From Antedon mediterranea (taxonomy: Eukaryota; Echinodermata; Crinoidea; Comatulida; Antedonidae), in contig NC_092671.1 in the NCBI RefSeq assembly GCF_964355755.1, positions 3,793,001 to 3,857,000 of the forward strand: 64,000 nt of DNA, in the 5' to 3' direction. The position numbers were made by a program, and so were the translations under genes. The notes beneath the pieces were generated by a model, which was not told where the DNA came from, made no database searches, and saw only the letters and a program-made list of their open reading frames with translations. Shown here piece after piece: positions 21,910 to 35,735 of this stretch (the first letter of the stretch is position 1; every line of letters starts with the position of its first letter).

Positions 21910-24626
21910 CTAATTGTACATTTCGTCAAGTATTCCTTCAATATTAGAGCACATATCTCTGACTACAGTTATTGTTTTCTCCGAGTTTTCCAGTGCGCAT
22001 TCATGTTTGTCTTTGTTGTTATAATCACTGAAGTATTTGAGCCATTCAAACTTACTATTAGTTGCGGGTTGAATCTAAAAGAATAAAAAAAAATGTAAAG
22101 TTGTATTATTTACATATAAGTTTAATACAATTATTAACCATGATCAATATTTGAGATTTAGCTACTTCTAAATGATACCCAATTTTGCAGCTATCACTTA
22201 CATTTTAACTGACTATCGCAAGTCATCTAGATATGAGTCTGTACATAGTGACAGTTGTAGGATCGAATGTAAATGACAATAATAGAATATATATAAGAAA
22301 GAATCATACACTTACCGATACAAAGTAATCAAAAAGAAGTTTGAATTTAGTTTCAAAACCTGTCCAATTAAATCTGACGACAGATTTATGATCTGTGTTC
22401 CGAATAATAATGAAATCTAAAGATTTGAATCTAGGTATTTTGGGCTTGGTACTAGAGTCTGTCGGCTCTACGGGATAACCATATTTGTTTCCAAATTTCT
22501 GCATAGCATGGTTTAGAATATTTCGTCCCTTCTGCAGCACAGTGGAGATATGATCAACTACATCGTCATCACCCATTACCATTAGAATACTGTATTCCAA
22601 TTCAAGTTGGCATTTTCTTAATGTTTTTAATTCCTCACCCATCAAAGATCCATCATCAGAAGAAGACAACAGTTCTGCAAGTTCCTGTTTCAGATTAATC
22701 TCTTTAGTCCACTTTTCGTTACCTTTAGCGACAGAAGCAATACTTTTCAAAGCAGACATTCTCAATTCAGTGTCGTCCGTCTTTTTCGTTTCTTCTAATA
22801 ATCGTTTTGCACCAATTAAACTTTGCATTTTTGTTGACTGCGTAAACTTTTCTATCGCTTTACGTTTATCTCCTGATTCTGCTGCTTTCTCTCCTTCTGC
22901 TACAAGTAAGTCCATTATAACTTTTTGACGAAAATCTTCTTGCTCTTTCGTACAACTCACGCTTCTAATACTGTCTAGCATCTCCCTACAATCATCAAGA
23001 TTACCAATCTCCAGATTTACCTTGGTGATCTTCAGACATATCTTTGTCGACAGCTCCTGATCCTGGTTTGCATGAGTTCTAAACTGTTTCAAAGCGTCCT
23101 CATAGTATGAACAAGCCTTTTCAAAGTCACCTATTTTTTCATGTAAAACTGTGCATTTTCTATAGTCGGTTGAACTTTATCTCGACCTTTTGAATCCCGA
23201 ATTTTAAGATCAAAACGTTTTTTTAAATAGGTAATTACTTTAGCAACATTGCTCTGCTGTTCATCGATAAATTCAATCGGTCCTTTTCTAGGAGTGTTTT
23301 TTACAAATGACTTAAGAGCAATCTTCAAACACTCTTGATTTCTGAAAATTGCCTGATCATATTGTTGTTTTATCGATATAAACAAACGTGCATATTTTTG
23401 GTTTACGTCAAACAAGACAAATTGATCGTCTTTAAAATCAGATAATAGATTATCATATACGACACTCGCATCCTCATGTTTTCCCAGATAGAGTAAGGCC
23501 TTTGCTTTTTGCATTTTGGCTCCAACGTCAGATGGTTGCAGTCTTATGGCATTTTCAAGACATTCCAGTTGTCTGTTTGGCTCATTCTTTTTTCTGTAAA
23601 GAACTGCCTCTTGAACAAAGATACATGCTGCGTCATTGTATTTTTTCTTCGTATATTCTATAACGTTTTGAGCTTCTTCAAAGTATACGGAATTATTATC
23701 GTTCGGCCTAGTACACGTTATTTTACGTTTTCGTTTACATCTACAATCACCCATTCGGATATAGCATTGAGCTATGAGACTCAGAACTCTTGGTCTGGAA
23801 GCCTTTTCCTTTGCTTCGCTGAGAAGATTCATAATTTGTACTATACGAGGATCATTCACATTTTCAAATATAAGACTGTGGCCAACATCTTGGTTAAATG
23901 CTGTATTGCTCATAGAATGTTGCTCATATTTTCGTCTGTATATATCAGCTAAGATAGTCTTGGCGTATGCATGATCTGCATCTCCTCCAAGACCTCATTC
24001 ATGATTTTCTTAGGTCGATTAATTTTATCAGACCACTCAAACTTATTTATATTTGTGTATCTTCGCCATGTTATGAGTCCAAGCTTAAACTTCCACTCGA
24101 CATTGTCTGGACATATCTCTGTTGCTTTCTTTAGCTCAGTCTCGCTTTCCTTGTACCGACAATATTTCAACTTTGACCCTTTGGTTGCATGAACACTCGC
24201 TTGAAACTTTCTTTTATCTTCTCCTACGGAACCTTGATATTTTGTAAGAAGGATTTTGAGATCCCTGTAATGTTCTTTCCTTTCGCGTTCGTTAGTTGTG
24301 AGCCAACACTTTAATGCTAAATATATTGATTTATACCCATCTTTGATTGATTCAGGTATTCTATCAGGTAATTCTGATATGCCACGAAAGGCTTCCTCAT
24401 TTATTTCTTTTGCTTTTGCAATATCCTTCTCAACATTTCCTTTAGAATCTGACTTGTATAAGAAGCTTTCAAACAAAAGTTCTTCAATGGTGAACGATTC
24501 TCTGTTTTCTCGATGTTCATTAATAGATTGTATTAGGGATTGAAAGGATTTAGATATGGGCTTACTTGCAAGTTCCCAATTATCATGAAAGTCAACATTT
24601 TGTAAATCAATATCTTCCGATTCCAT
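21910..24626 (-). pseudogene. IFIT-like TPR gene copy 1, two frameshifts
   Basis: Main exon 22306-24626 and terminal exon 21910-22074 (minus). It starts MESEDIDLQNVDFHDNWEL, matching its paralogs, and carries the same TPR series and C-terminal module (GRNILNHAM, then IQPATNSKFEWL ... KDKH in the last exon). Compared with the copy at 40.7-42.9 kb, one base is missing near 23985 (in the EVLELD segment) and two extra bases occur near 23145 (in the ENAKLHE segment), so the frame is broken twice; either damage or assembly error. The splice sites and the ORF between the breaks are otherwise clean. A splice acceptor lies 14 nt upstream of the ATG, implying an untranslated first exon, as in every copy. 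Confidence 0.75.
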
Positions 24627-25009
24627 GGTGTAGGCACATACTGAAAACAGACAATTAGAAGATTTAACTAGGAAGATTAGAATAACTTTGTAGATTAATG
24701 GCATAGAAATAAATGTCAATGTTGATACTGGATTGTTATCTTTCTTAAGAGACTAAGTACACTAAAATACGATGAACTGGTTTCAATACGATTCAATCCA
24801 ACGCACGGCCGTATTTGGTTTAATTCAATCAATTGTTCAAATTAATTTTTGTTTTGGCGACAGATACTGTTTGTCTCTTGACATTCTTTGGCACAATTAT
24901 ATTTTTACTTATGTTTTACCGAAATCAATAATTGATAACATAATTATTGCGGCCAATGACATTCCAACATTTTTGAAATTCTGGAAATATGAATACGAAT
25001 TTGTATTAT

Positions 25010-25145
25010 AGTGACACTTAGTGTCACAACCTACATTGGTAAAGGGCCAACTGAGACAAGTTTACTTCTAGGTTGGTTCTCAGTTTTATACTCTGTAATA
25101 ATTTGTATAACGTTTTGAATAAATAAATGTTTGTTGAATTGAATT
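25010..25145 (+). mobile_element. LINE 3' end (CR1/L2-type tail)
   Basis: The short plus-strand stretch ends in TGTTGAATTGAATTGA after AATAAATAAATG, the same kind of GAATT tail as the copy at 1852. No coding part is recognisable. Confidence 0.55.
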
Positions 25146-25555
25146 GACTTTAGTGATGTGTGTTACATATGCCTATACTCTGCGTCGAAAATAGAGAGAA
25201 ATAGAGGCATATTGCGTAATTCAATAAATCAAACGTTATTGTTATCATGGATATTCACCTTACTTACAAATGCGTGCTGATTAGACTTTATGACTCTCTC
25301 TATAAAATTACACATTTATTTAAGCCACTAACCTCCTTTTCTTATCTAACTGTAGTGAAATGTCCACAAACTAACTTCTAATTCGAAAAAACAAACTTCA
25401 AGCAATAAAACAGGCCTGACACGCAATCTTTGTAGAATTCAATATAATGACGTAATCATCATCAAACATTAACATAATATATGTCAACATATTGACTCCT
25501 ATCACAATGGTTTTCGTTCAGATATTATACATGTATTATACTTCCAAACTGTCCT

Positions 25556-25580
25556 GGAAATTCCTCGCATTATACGCATG
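25556..25580. promoter_or_regulatory. Kappa-B-like site plus GCATG, upstream of TPR copy 1
   Basis: GGAAATTCC at 25556-25564, then GCATGG starting 20 bp after the first G. About 930 bp upstream of the copy 1 ATG. A nearby GTTTAAACATGC is shared with the copy 2 upstream region. Confidence 0.5.
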
Positions 25581-26328
25581 GATGACTGTATTTATTAGAC
25601 AACTTGTTTAAACATGCAGTGAATCGTAGGAACTCATTCTTGTTCTATTATTATTAAAATCAATGATATTTTCATAGACATGTTGTAGCACAACCTAAAG
25701 TAGAATCATTAACGTACAATCTAATTTCTACTTATCCTATTATAATACCTGTATCGTTCATTTCGCCTGCTGTCCCTTCTTTCAAATGTTCCTCTCTTTT
25801 TAATGTACAATAAGCTACCTTTTTATTTCATTTAGCAAACAAAAACCATGAAGCAGCTGGATGGACATTGTATTACAATTATTGAATTGTGTTAGAGAAT
25901 TGATTTTTCTTTTGTGGGGTTTTCCCACTTTTATTTCTTCGAAATACGGTAGTATTTATTAAATTGATGTGCACAAATTATCGCACTTAATTTAATGGAC
26001 ATCAATAGTTTCAGGAGTTTTTTTAAAGATACTTTTTTTGTTATAGGCCTATAATATATTTTTGGATTTTTTTTTACTGTTTTTTAAAATCTATTATAAT
26101 TACGATTACATTAAGAAAAGAGGTTTTAATTAGCAATACACAATTAAAACAGCACACAAGCATCCTAAACTATCACGGTACATTAAAAATGATACATTAA
26201 AATAAAGTTGCCACACAAACAAATCTACAATTGTTATATACTGAACAGTAAAAGGTTGATGTGGAAATTGAGGATGAATACGAACCATTAATTCTCTTTT
26301 TTGATATGCAGAAAATCTACAACTGTCA

Positions 26329-26640
26329 TCTATATATACATTTACGTAAGGGCAAAAATCGGTAAATCGAGCGTTATTTCTCAATATATAAATTTACGTA
26401 AGGGCAAAAATCGGTAAATCGAGCGTTATTTCTAGAATGTTTACGCGATCGTATATAAAGTTGGTTAGAATCTCGGTACTGATTTTAACCACCTGATGTA
26501 ACCCTGTTTACTAATTAAATTGAGTTAGATAATTAGTTATTGACAATTAAAACGAATTTAGGTTCAACGATTTGCCCCAAATAGGGGTGTTTTTCGATCG
26601 TGGTATACACTGTCTAATGGATGTCCGTCTTGAAAAATCG
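26329..26640 (+). mobile_element. Truncated Helitron, 5' end with internal tandem duplication
   Basis: Starts TCTATATATACATTTACG after an A, matching the 5' ends of the Helitrons at 54321 and 57282. The first ~50 bp (ACGTAAGGGCAAAAATCGGT) occur twice in tandem (26345 and 26396). It continues with TTTGCCCCAAATAGGGGTGT and stops matching near 26640; the 3' hairpin end is absent. Confidence 0.8.
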
Positions 26641-26877
26641 CACACTATATACAGCGTCTTCTTCTGTAGTATCTTGATTGTAAGAAAGCTTTTGAGTTTC
26701 TTGTAGTTTTCTCTCTTTTCTTTGGTTTGTTGTAAACAAGTACGTTAATGCCAAGCATAATAAACGTTTTCAATAATGTTCATGAGTTCCTGTTGTGTAA
26801 GCAGAAAACAATACGTTTTATTAATTTACTTATTGGCAATGCAAAAAAGAAACAGTTTTAGGGTTCATAGACTAAAA

Positions 26878-29180
26878 CTACTTGTCAAGTGATTTTTCTG
26901 GCAAGAGAATAAGGAAAATAGTTATTTTAATGTTACTTTCCAGAAAAAAATCACATAACTGAAAAAAATAATCTCTAGAATATTATATTTTAAAGAAAGA
27001 ATATTATTATGTTTGAAAAATTTGGAAAGACAAATAATTTTTCCTGTTGATGTACGACTTACATTACAAAGACTAACTTCACTAATAGCCCGTGATATTT
27101 CCTGCATCTCATTCTGTTGAAAAAGCACATTCAGAAAAATAATAAGTAATACTCCGATAGGTTGTGTTGAGATTGTCAGTAGGGATGTACTTCTACTGGC
27201 AAAGTGTTATTTTTGTATCCAGAAATGGATTGCAGAATTACAGCGGCGATGTATAAATTATAGCTAGAAAGCATACATAATACAAGCATTACTTTTAAGT
27301 TTCTTATAATTGTAATATATCACAACTGAATATTGATATTATCGATTCTATATTTACCTTAGATGTGCTACATCTTTCGGATTTGTCTGGTCCGGAAACA
27401 GTGTGACCTATGTACACAAGTAGAAACATGGCATTAGTGTAAGTATTTTGTATGTGGTATTTCTGAAACAAGATTTTACTAGCAACACATTTCAGGTGCA
27501 AGCTGTTATAGACAAAGCCTTGTCATGCGGTACAAATTATTGTTATAATTTTACATAAAAAGCGAGTCGATAAGTATTCATTACATATGTGATGTTTCTT
27601 AGAAGGTAAGTTTATTGAAAGTAAACTCAACTTTAGAATCAATACGTTTCCACAGCGAATGTTTGGCATACATTTTAAATTTTAAAATTGTGTTTGTTTT
27701 GTTCGTATAGGCCTCGATTCTAATTTCGCAAGCAAATAAACGCATACCCACCTATGAACTTTAATGAAATAAAAGTGAGATTAAGTTGAAAAATAAAATT
27801 CACTGTCTTCCATGTTTTATAACTTTAACATCAACAATAATAGCCCTTCCCCAACTCTAACAGTAATAATTGGGTGAGCATGTCGCATTGTTGGCCTGTT
27901 AAAATTAAAATATCTGGGTAATAAAAACACGTTAAATTACATACTGTAATTAATCTCTCCTTTCCCGTCGAGCGTTTGAAGAGCACCTTCATATGCTCCT
28001 TGATCAAACTTTGTCTCCCAAGTTTGCTCAAATTCTTGCCGATGTCTCTCTGTAAAGAGTATTCCCGCTATGTCTTTCAGAAGTTGTCCGCTTCGATGCA
28101 GATTCCATAAATTCGTAAGAGCAATGGGATCAACTAAAGAAACATGGAATTCTATAGATCCTTCTGTTAAAATCAAATCTTCACTGGAACCACGGAAGAA
28201 AAAGTAACCAATCAGTTTTTTAAGTTTATCACAACATAATGCAAAGATCTCCTGAAGTGACATTCGGTGTGGAAATTGATGGTCTTCAGATTCCTCATCT
28301 GTTGGCGTTAGGATTATGGCTACTGCAACACCTTTAATAAAACATAAATATATTTTTACACAAAAGTGTTAATCAACAGAAGAAGAAGAAACTTTTATTA
28401 TTTAAACAAAACACCACTGTATACAGGGGATCTAATAGTTTGTTTTGGGCTTATACGGTATAACCACAATTTGCATGTAACATACCACATCGAAAAAGTT
28501 GTTTCTTACAAATATCAAGTAATAGTGAGACTATGTTTTCTACAAATCGTTCAGCCTTTTTATCCGTTAATCACTTAATTAAATGTAATTACACATTTTT
28601 GCATACTGAGTGTTAATGTTATTGTGATGATTATAGCAAAGAAAAAATACATACTATTGTTAAGGAGATGATTCTTCGCTCTTTGGTTAAGACAATGAGC
28701 AAACCTTGCTATTTTTGTGGAATCATCTTCCAGCAAAGCATCTCTCTCCAATCGTAATATTAAATCCCAAATAGTTGGGAATAAACTGGCTGACAACCCG
28801 TAGCGAGCACTAATGTCTTTCAACTCATCATTTCCAACATCTCGCAATGCATTAAACAGGTTTTTACGATAGTTTGACATCTTTCTTGTTGCCGTATTTT
28901 GACGATTTGACTTCATGTACTCTTTTACAAGATCTTTTGCTGATTTTAAATATGAAAGTTCGGCGATTTCTAATAAAAGATGAACATTATCAGGTGCAAT
29001 AAACCCACGCTCTTCTAGTGAATTTAGTAACTGAGGTCCTGAATCTGTAGCGGTAAGGTCATTGTAACGTAGATCATCAAATAAGCAGAATCTCAGCCAT
29101 CTAATATGGGATTCGTCGTAAATTTTGCCGAATGTAAATTTTAATGTTTTGAAATTCTCAATGTCATCACTGTTTGCCAT
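26878..29180 (-). CDS. Double death-effector-domain protein with TRADD-N-like domain
   Basis: Proposed exons on the minus strand: 28655-29180, 27945-28331, 27358-27407, 27063-27113 and 26878-26958. All have GT-AG sites and matching phases, giving 364 aa; the last three exons are small and less certain (the frame alternatively stops soon after exon 2). Residues 22-90 look like a DED: SHIRWLRFCLFDDLRYNDL then SLEERGFI then LLLEIAEL. Residues 103-172 look like a second: LFNALRDVGNDELKDI ... LILRLERDALL. Residues 225-297 (GSIEFHVSLVDPIALTNLW, HRSGQL, GILFTE) match the pattern of TRADD-N-like modules that accompany death domains in invertebrate adaptors. Likely a cytosolic apoptosis or inflammation adaptor without caspase domain. 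It lies inside the TPR cluster on the same strand. Exon 2 could instead begin at 28322. A splice acceptor sits about 24 nt before the ATG. Confidence 0.7.
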
Positions 29181-30034
29181 TTCACCAAACGTGTTTTTGT
29201 CTGCAAAGCAATGAAATTACAATAAACAAATTCATGGAGGAAATGTATTTAATTATGTTATGCTAAACTTGTTTTTGACTTTTGACTTCCATTGAGAATA
29301 AGGAAATTACTATATTATTATAACTAATATTAATACTGTTAATGAAAATGCAGTAAATTGTGTTTATTTTTATAACCTGCATGTCTGTGTCAACGTCTTG
29401 CTTGGCATGGTACTAAACCACTTCTGTATAAAAACTATATATTATATAGGTTTCAATTAAGTATGCCAATATTATTAGAAAATTTTATAAGAAATGTTGT
29501 AATTGAGTCTAATATAAGAAGAATAATATTAAAGATTTGTGCTGAAAATGTTACAGTAGGCGATTATAGAATAGAGAATAACACATTTAGCGTTACGTTT
29601 GTTTTCAAATGCTCTCAGTACATTGTATCTTTAAAAATTTAAATATATACATGGTTGGAAACCAACAAAAAAAACCATTGCAAAAACAAACTTTAATTGC
29701 ATTATTAAAAGTATACGATTTTTGTTAATGCTTTTAGAGCTCTTATAGTCGATAATACATAATACAAATAACCATACCATTTATTGTGATGAATCCAAGG
29801 ATGATTGATTTCAAACAATGACTAAAGGTACTATTATATACATCGAATGGTATGTTTGCTTTTGCTATCAATTTGTCTGTTTTAATTTAGGATGGTATAC
29901 CAAATTTAACCTGACTTCTTATACACTCCCCCACCTCCCTTTAGATGATTTACTGCTTCATCCTCTTTAAATGTATTACGTTGTTGTCTCACAAAAGCCA
30001 TAATAATGAACATAGCTAGTTCATCATTCGAGAC

Positions 30035-30112
30035 TAGCAGGGGGATTACCACCTATCTGATAGGACAGTGATTCATTTACTGTTTGTAATCCTTGACCAC
30101 ATGTGCATAAAC
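30035..30112 (+). repeat. SINE 3'-part fragment
   Basis: AGGGGGATTACCACCTATCT and GATAGGACAGTGATTCA match the 3' half of the SINE at 38315-38677. Confidence 0.65.
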
Positions 30113-31059
30113 ACAATATAAATTCATTATATATGAAGACGTGGGATAATTCATGATTTTTCAGTCACACAGAAATTAAATATCTTAAGTATATTGTGTA
30201 GCATTCAGCAATAACAGGTTAGCATTCAGGAACAAACAAGAGAAAGTCTATATACTTTTGCTAATCAAAGTTGCGAGAAATGCATATTTGGAGAGCTCCC
30301 CCACCCCAATGTATTTGTATAGTATGTCAAGCATTACTTATATCTAACAACAATTACCGAAACATTTTTTTCAACAATAGTTATTTGCCTTTCACGCTGA
30401 AAGTTGTTATTGCCGACGATACAATACAATATATTGTGATAAAGCCTAAGCATGACTGATTTTGAAAAAAAGATCACAAACGTTTGAGTATACTATTGAC
30501 AATAAATGAGGTATACATTATCTAAATAAATGCATTTCTTCTTACATGATTTTCTGTGAATCAAAGTATAAGGCGCGACTAATTCCAGCTTCTTTTTACA
30601 GTTTGTACGTTTTATTATCTTTGTACATAGATCTTACTAACTTAGCTAAAAAGTAAAAGGTAGTAATATACATCAAACGAACTAAAACATATGAACGCAT
30701 AATTAAAATGGGTCGGGAATTTACAGTGGGTTATTTTAATCAAGCATTATTGCTTTGTTTTCAAATGGCTTACCTTAAGTAAGTTGTTTTAGAACACCTG
30801 TTTGTTAATATTGAAAAAAAAAAACCAACACGGAACCGACACGGCAATTAGATTGCCAACGTCTCACTGCTGTAGGTACTCTCTAACGGCACTTATACCA
30901 AATATCGTATATTTATATACGATCTTTGCTTATACAACGGCAATAATTAATTCACAGCGCCTCCTATAGATACAGGAATATACGCTTTTTTTTAGAAAAT
31001 GTAGGCTTTAAGTTTTCACAAGACAAACTACTAATGGCATAATTGATATATATATCACT

Positions 31060-31338
<279 letters not shown>

Positions 31339-32004
31339 ATGTTTTATGTTTATCAGACCTGTTAGAGGATGTTTTCGCTGTTGGTTTCGATCGAATGAAA
31401 TAAAATAATACATTGATTTAATATATTTATTTAAAAAAATAAAATACAGCCGTGTCTAATGATAATAAAAAAACATACAATTTAATCAAAGTCATCTCCT
31501 TTATAAAAGAAATAAATCATGTTCTTGATAGTCCTCAAAATAATTATTTTAATGAATTATTCATTATTTCTGATAAAAAATAATGCGGCCCGCCATACTC
31601 AGTAATTATGGGGGATAAATACAGAAAAAGAAATATAAAAAATAGAAATAGAGTGTAAACAGAGTGGATGTGCAAGATTGTGCATTGTATTATCTAAAAT
31701 AAATAGTGATTTAAACATTCATACAACACTGTATACACTATAATGTTTAATAAAAAATGCAATCGCTTGCAGGATTATAAAACAATATTTTGATTCTGGA
31801 TAAAGGAAGGCATATCATGAAAAAGACGAGAAACAATTATTTTAAAATAAACATTTCACATAGAAGCGATGCAGATTAAAAATTAAATGTTACCATAGCA
31901 TAATCCTCACTTCTTTATTTACAAGAGGTACAAAATGAGAAAGAAAATGGAGCTTTGTGTAGACGCTGATCTTCTTTGTCAGCGTTTATCTTTTTATCAG
32001 TGAT

Positions 32005-34725
32005 TCAGCACCATTTGTAAATTTCTCGGAGTATTCTTTCAATGTTAGAACACATATCTCTTGCAACAGAAATGATTGTTTTATTTGAATCTGCTTGCGG
32101 GCGTCCATGTTTATCATCGTTGTTGAGATCACTGAAGTCTTGCAGCCATTTAAACTCAACATTAGTTGCAGGTTGAATCTTGAAAAAACGAATGAAATTA
32201 CAGATGTGTATTATGTATCTTTATAACATTTATTCGGAAGAAACATTTAAAAAACATTTTAAATATATACCAAGTCGCTTGCTTGGTTGATTATGCAAAA
32301 CGATAATATTGATAATTATATATTAGCATCTTAGTATTACATTCATAATTGCTATAATAAAAGTTTGTGTCATTTCATTACGTGACCTTACTAAGTGGAA
32401 TCTGTATAACAGACACTTACCGTTTTAAGGTATTCAAACAGATCTGGTAATTCATTTTCAAAGTCTATCCAATGGCTTCCTTTTAGTTGCTTTAGCATTT
32501 GGTTTTCAACAGATGCTCGATTTTCGTTTCGAATAATAATGAAATCTAAAGACTTGGGGTTAGCCTTAACCTTCTGCTGCTGCTCCTTAGGTTTGGGATA
32601 ACCATGTTTGTTTCCTAATAACGCCATAGCATGGTTTAGTGAATTACGTCCTTTCTGTAGCACGGTAGATATATTAGCAGATATGTTATCATCATCCATT
32701 AGAATGCTGTATTCCATTTCAAGTTGACATTCTCTTAATGCTTTTAATTCTTGGCCCATCAAAGATCCATCATCAGAAGAAGGTAACAGTTCTGCAAGTT
32801 CTTGTTTCAGGTTAAACTCTTTACTCCAGTTTTCGTCATCTTTAACGACTGAAGCAATACATTTCAAAGCAGACATTCTTGATCCAGTATCTCCCGTCCG
32901 TTTCGTTTCTTTCAATAAACGTTTCGCACCATCCAAACTTCCAATTTCTGTTGCTCGTGTAAACATTCTTATCGCTTTAATGCCATCTCCTGACTCAGCT
33001 GCTTTCTCTCCTTTTGCTACAAGTAAATCAATTGTAAGTTGACTGACGTGGTCTTTCTCTGTCACACATGTCTCGCATTTAATAATCGACAAAACACTAC
33101 TGCAAACATCAAAGTTACCCATCTTCAAATTCACTTTAGCAAACTTAACGAGTGTCGCAACCTCCTGATCATGGTTAGTATTTGGTGTTTTATAGTGAAA
33201 TGCTCGCAAGGCACCCCTATAATACGAACAAGCGTTCTTAAAGTCAACTATCTTTTCATGTAGCGTTACATTTTCTAGATTTGGTTTAACTTTATTTCGA
33301 CCTTTCGAATTTTGAATTTTGATATTAAAATGAGTTTTTAATTTTCGTATTATTTCATTAACACGCCTCTGTTGTTCCGTTATAAATTCAATGGGTACAT
33401 TCTCAGAAATATTCTTGGCGAATTGCAATTTCAAAACAATCCTTGTTTTTGGAAGCTTCTTCATCATATTGGTTTAGTAATTAAAAAAAATGTGCATAGT
33501 TTTGGTAAATATGAAACTTGGTGAAGAACGGATCATCTTTGAAATCAAATAATAGATTAGTATACACGGTACTCGCCTCATCATGTCTTCCAAGAGAGGC
33601 TAAGGCATCTGCTTTTAGCATTTTGGCTCCGGCATCAGATGGGTGTAACCTAATCGCATTTTCAATACACGTCAATTCATTGTTTGTGTCATTTTTTTCT
33701 CGGCAAAGAACTGCTTCTTGAACAAAAATACACGCTGCTTCACCGTAATTCCTTTTAGAATATTCGATAACGTCATGAGCTTTTTAAAAATATATTGAAT
33801 CGCAATTAGGCTCACTGCACTTCCGGTTTCCTTTCAATCTACAACTACAGCCACCCATTCTGATATAGCATTGAGCTACGAGACCCAATACCTTCGGTCT
33901 TGAAGCAAGCGTGTTGCTATATTTAGTAAATTCATTATTTTTTGTATACAAGGATCATTGACATTTTTAATACAAGACTGTGTGTACTGGATCTTTTCTT
34001 AGATCTTTTCTTAGACCTTTTCTGATGTTTTCGTCTGTGGATATCAGCTAGAATCGTATTAGCATATGCATGACCAGCATATAGTTTTAAAACTTCATCC
34101 ATAACTGTTTTAACATGATCCATTCCATCAGACCACTCAAATTTGTATATATAACTCGTTGGTCTTCGCCAGGTTATAAGTCCAAGCATAAACTTCCAAT
34201 CGATATTTTCTGGACAAATCTCTGTTGCTAGTTTAAGCTCAGTCTCACTTTCTTTGTACCTAGAAAATAATAACCTTGACCACGCAAAACCTTTAGTCAC
34301 ATGAATACTTGCTTGAAACTTTCTTCTTTCTTCTTCCGCACCTTCCTGATATACCACGAGAAGGCCTTTAAAAGTTCCAGGTAATTTTCTTCTTTTTCGC
34401 TTTGATTAGTTGTAAACCAACACTTTAATGCCAAATATATTGATTTATAAACATCTTTGATTGATTCAGCGGCAGGTAATTCTGATATTGCACGAGCGGC
34501 TTCCTCGTTTTTCGCTTTTGCAATATCCTTCTCATCGTTTCCTTTAACATCTGACATGTATAAGTAGCTTTCAAATAAAAGTGCCTCAATGGATAACATG
34601 TCTTCTTCCTGGTGTTCAATACTTGGCTGATTTAACGATTTAAATGATTTACTTGTATTTTCAAGTTTCCAGTTGGCATGAAACTCAACATCTTGTAGGC
34701 CTAATTCAATATTTTTCCATTCCAT
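32005..34725 (-). pseudogene. IFIT-like TPR gene copy 2, multiply disrupted
   Basis: The start matches paralogs (LQDVEFHANWKLEN). Defects relative to intact copies: frameshifts near 34370, 33968 and 33910, an in-frame TAA at 33784-33786, and another stop with frameshift near 33470-33480. The 3' part is open for 358 codons (32421-33467 of the main exon) and joins correctly to the terminal exon 32005-32178, which ends KWC-stop. Its middle TPR part resembles copy 6 (NTNHDQE, CETC, GIKAIRMFTRATE), whereas from about 32800 downward it is almost identical to copy 5, so the copy is mosaic. A KKRSKKRS run near 34000 is unique to this copy. Confidence 0.85.
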
Positions 34726-35709
34726 GGTGTTGGCCTATATTAAAAAATACTTATTAGAATATTTGAATGACGTTGCCAGATTGGTTTATAATTAACCAAG
34801 TGTTTACGCCATGATACACGGATTAGAAATGAAACAAAATATAAAATAAATAAAAGTCAACATTTCAAACAAAACGCAATTGTGCCGCTATGTACAAAAA
34901 GAACAAAATGTTAAACAGAAACTACCGACGTTTGAAAAACAATAAAATAATAATAATTATAATTCAGCTCTTTGTATATGAACTGCCCATAAATTATAAT
35001 CACAAACACATGGCCTACAGTTGTTTTCTATATCGCATGTATGTATTCTCTAACGAAACATTACGTATAAACAAAGATGTTTAAATCGATTAAAATAGGA
35101 TACGATGGGTTATCATTCATCGTCTCTGGTTCCGTACCCATCGAATTTCAATCGCCAATGCTTTTCCTCAGCACCAGCATTGTTTTATTTATCACTACCC
35201 GTACCCATGGAAACATTGATTAAAAATGTGTATAACAGTCTTCTGTGAAAGACCCCTTTTACCTGTTAAACCCTACAATTCTAAATATATTTTTATAGTA
35301 TTGTTATTGTATACTAAAACCTAGTACATTGTGCGACTTATCCACGTCTTACGCGAAAACAGGGGGCTCAGTAAGATTGTGTAATATTGTGCGGAACACA
35401 AAGGAGTGACAACTAAGAATTTCATCCTTGTAACCAGACATGTTTAGCTCACAAGGAAAATGTACTTTTACTCAACTCATTAATCTTGAATCCGCTAACT
35501 TCAACTTCAAGTACGAAAGAATAATATATTATATTCCAAACACTAAAATAGACGCAATCTAATTGATATAAGTCAATACAATGATGTCATCATCACGAAT
35601 AATGTATGCCAAAATATTGATTCGTTATCACAATGTCATGTATTCATTACTTGGGTCATCGATCTGTTTCTCATCGTCGTAATTATACGTATACATTGTT
35701 CTATTATCT

Positions 35710-35735
35710 GGAAATTTCCAACAATCTATGCATGT
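35710..35735. promoter_or_regulatory. Kappa-B-like site plus GCATG, upstream of TPR copy 2
   Basis: GGAAATTTCC at 35710-35719 with GCATG starting 20 bp after its first G. About 985 bp upstream of the copy 2 ATG, followed by GTTTAAACATGCA as in copy 1. Confidence 0.5.

Noticed and set aside
24772-25011. 79-codon plus-strand frame upstream of TPR copy 1
   Set aside because: No domain, no splice context, adjoins a LINE tail.
26130-26384. 84-codon minus-strand frame
   Set aside because: Overlaps the Helitron 5' end and its tandem duplication; no domain.
30711-30730. Kappa-B site for the DED gene (GGGAATTTAC)
   Set aside because: Incomplete palindrome and no GCATG at 20 bp, unlike the TPR genes' sites.
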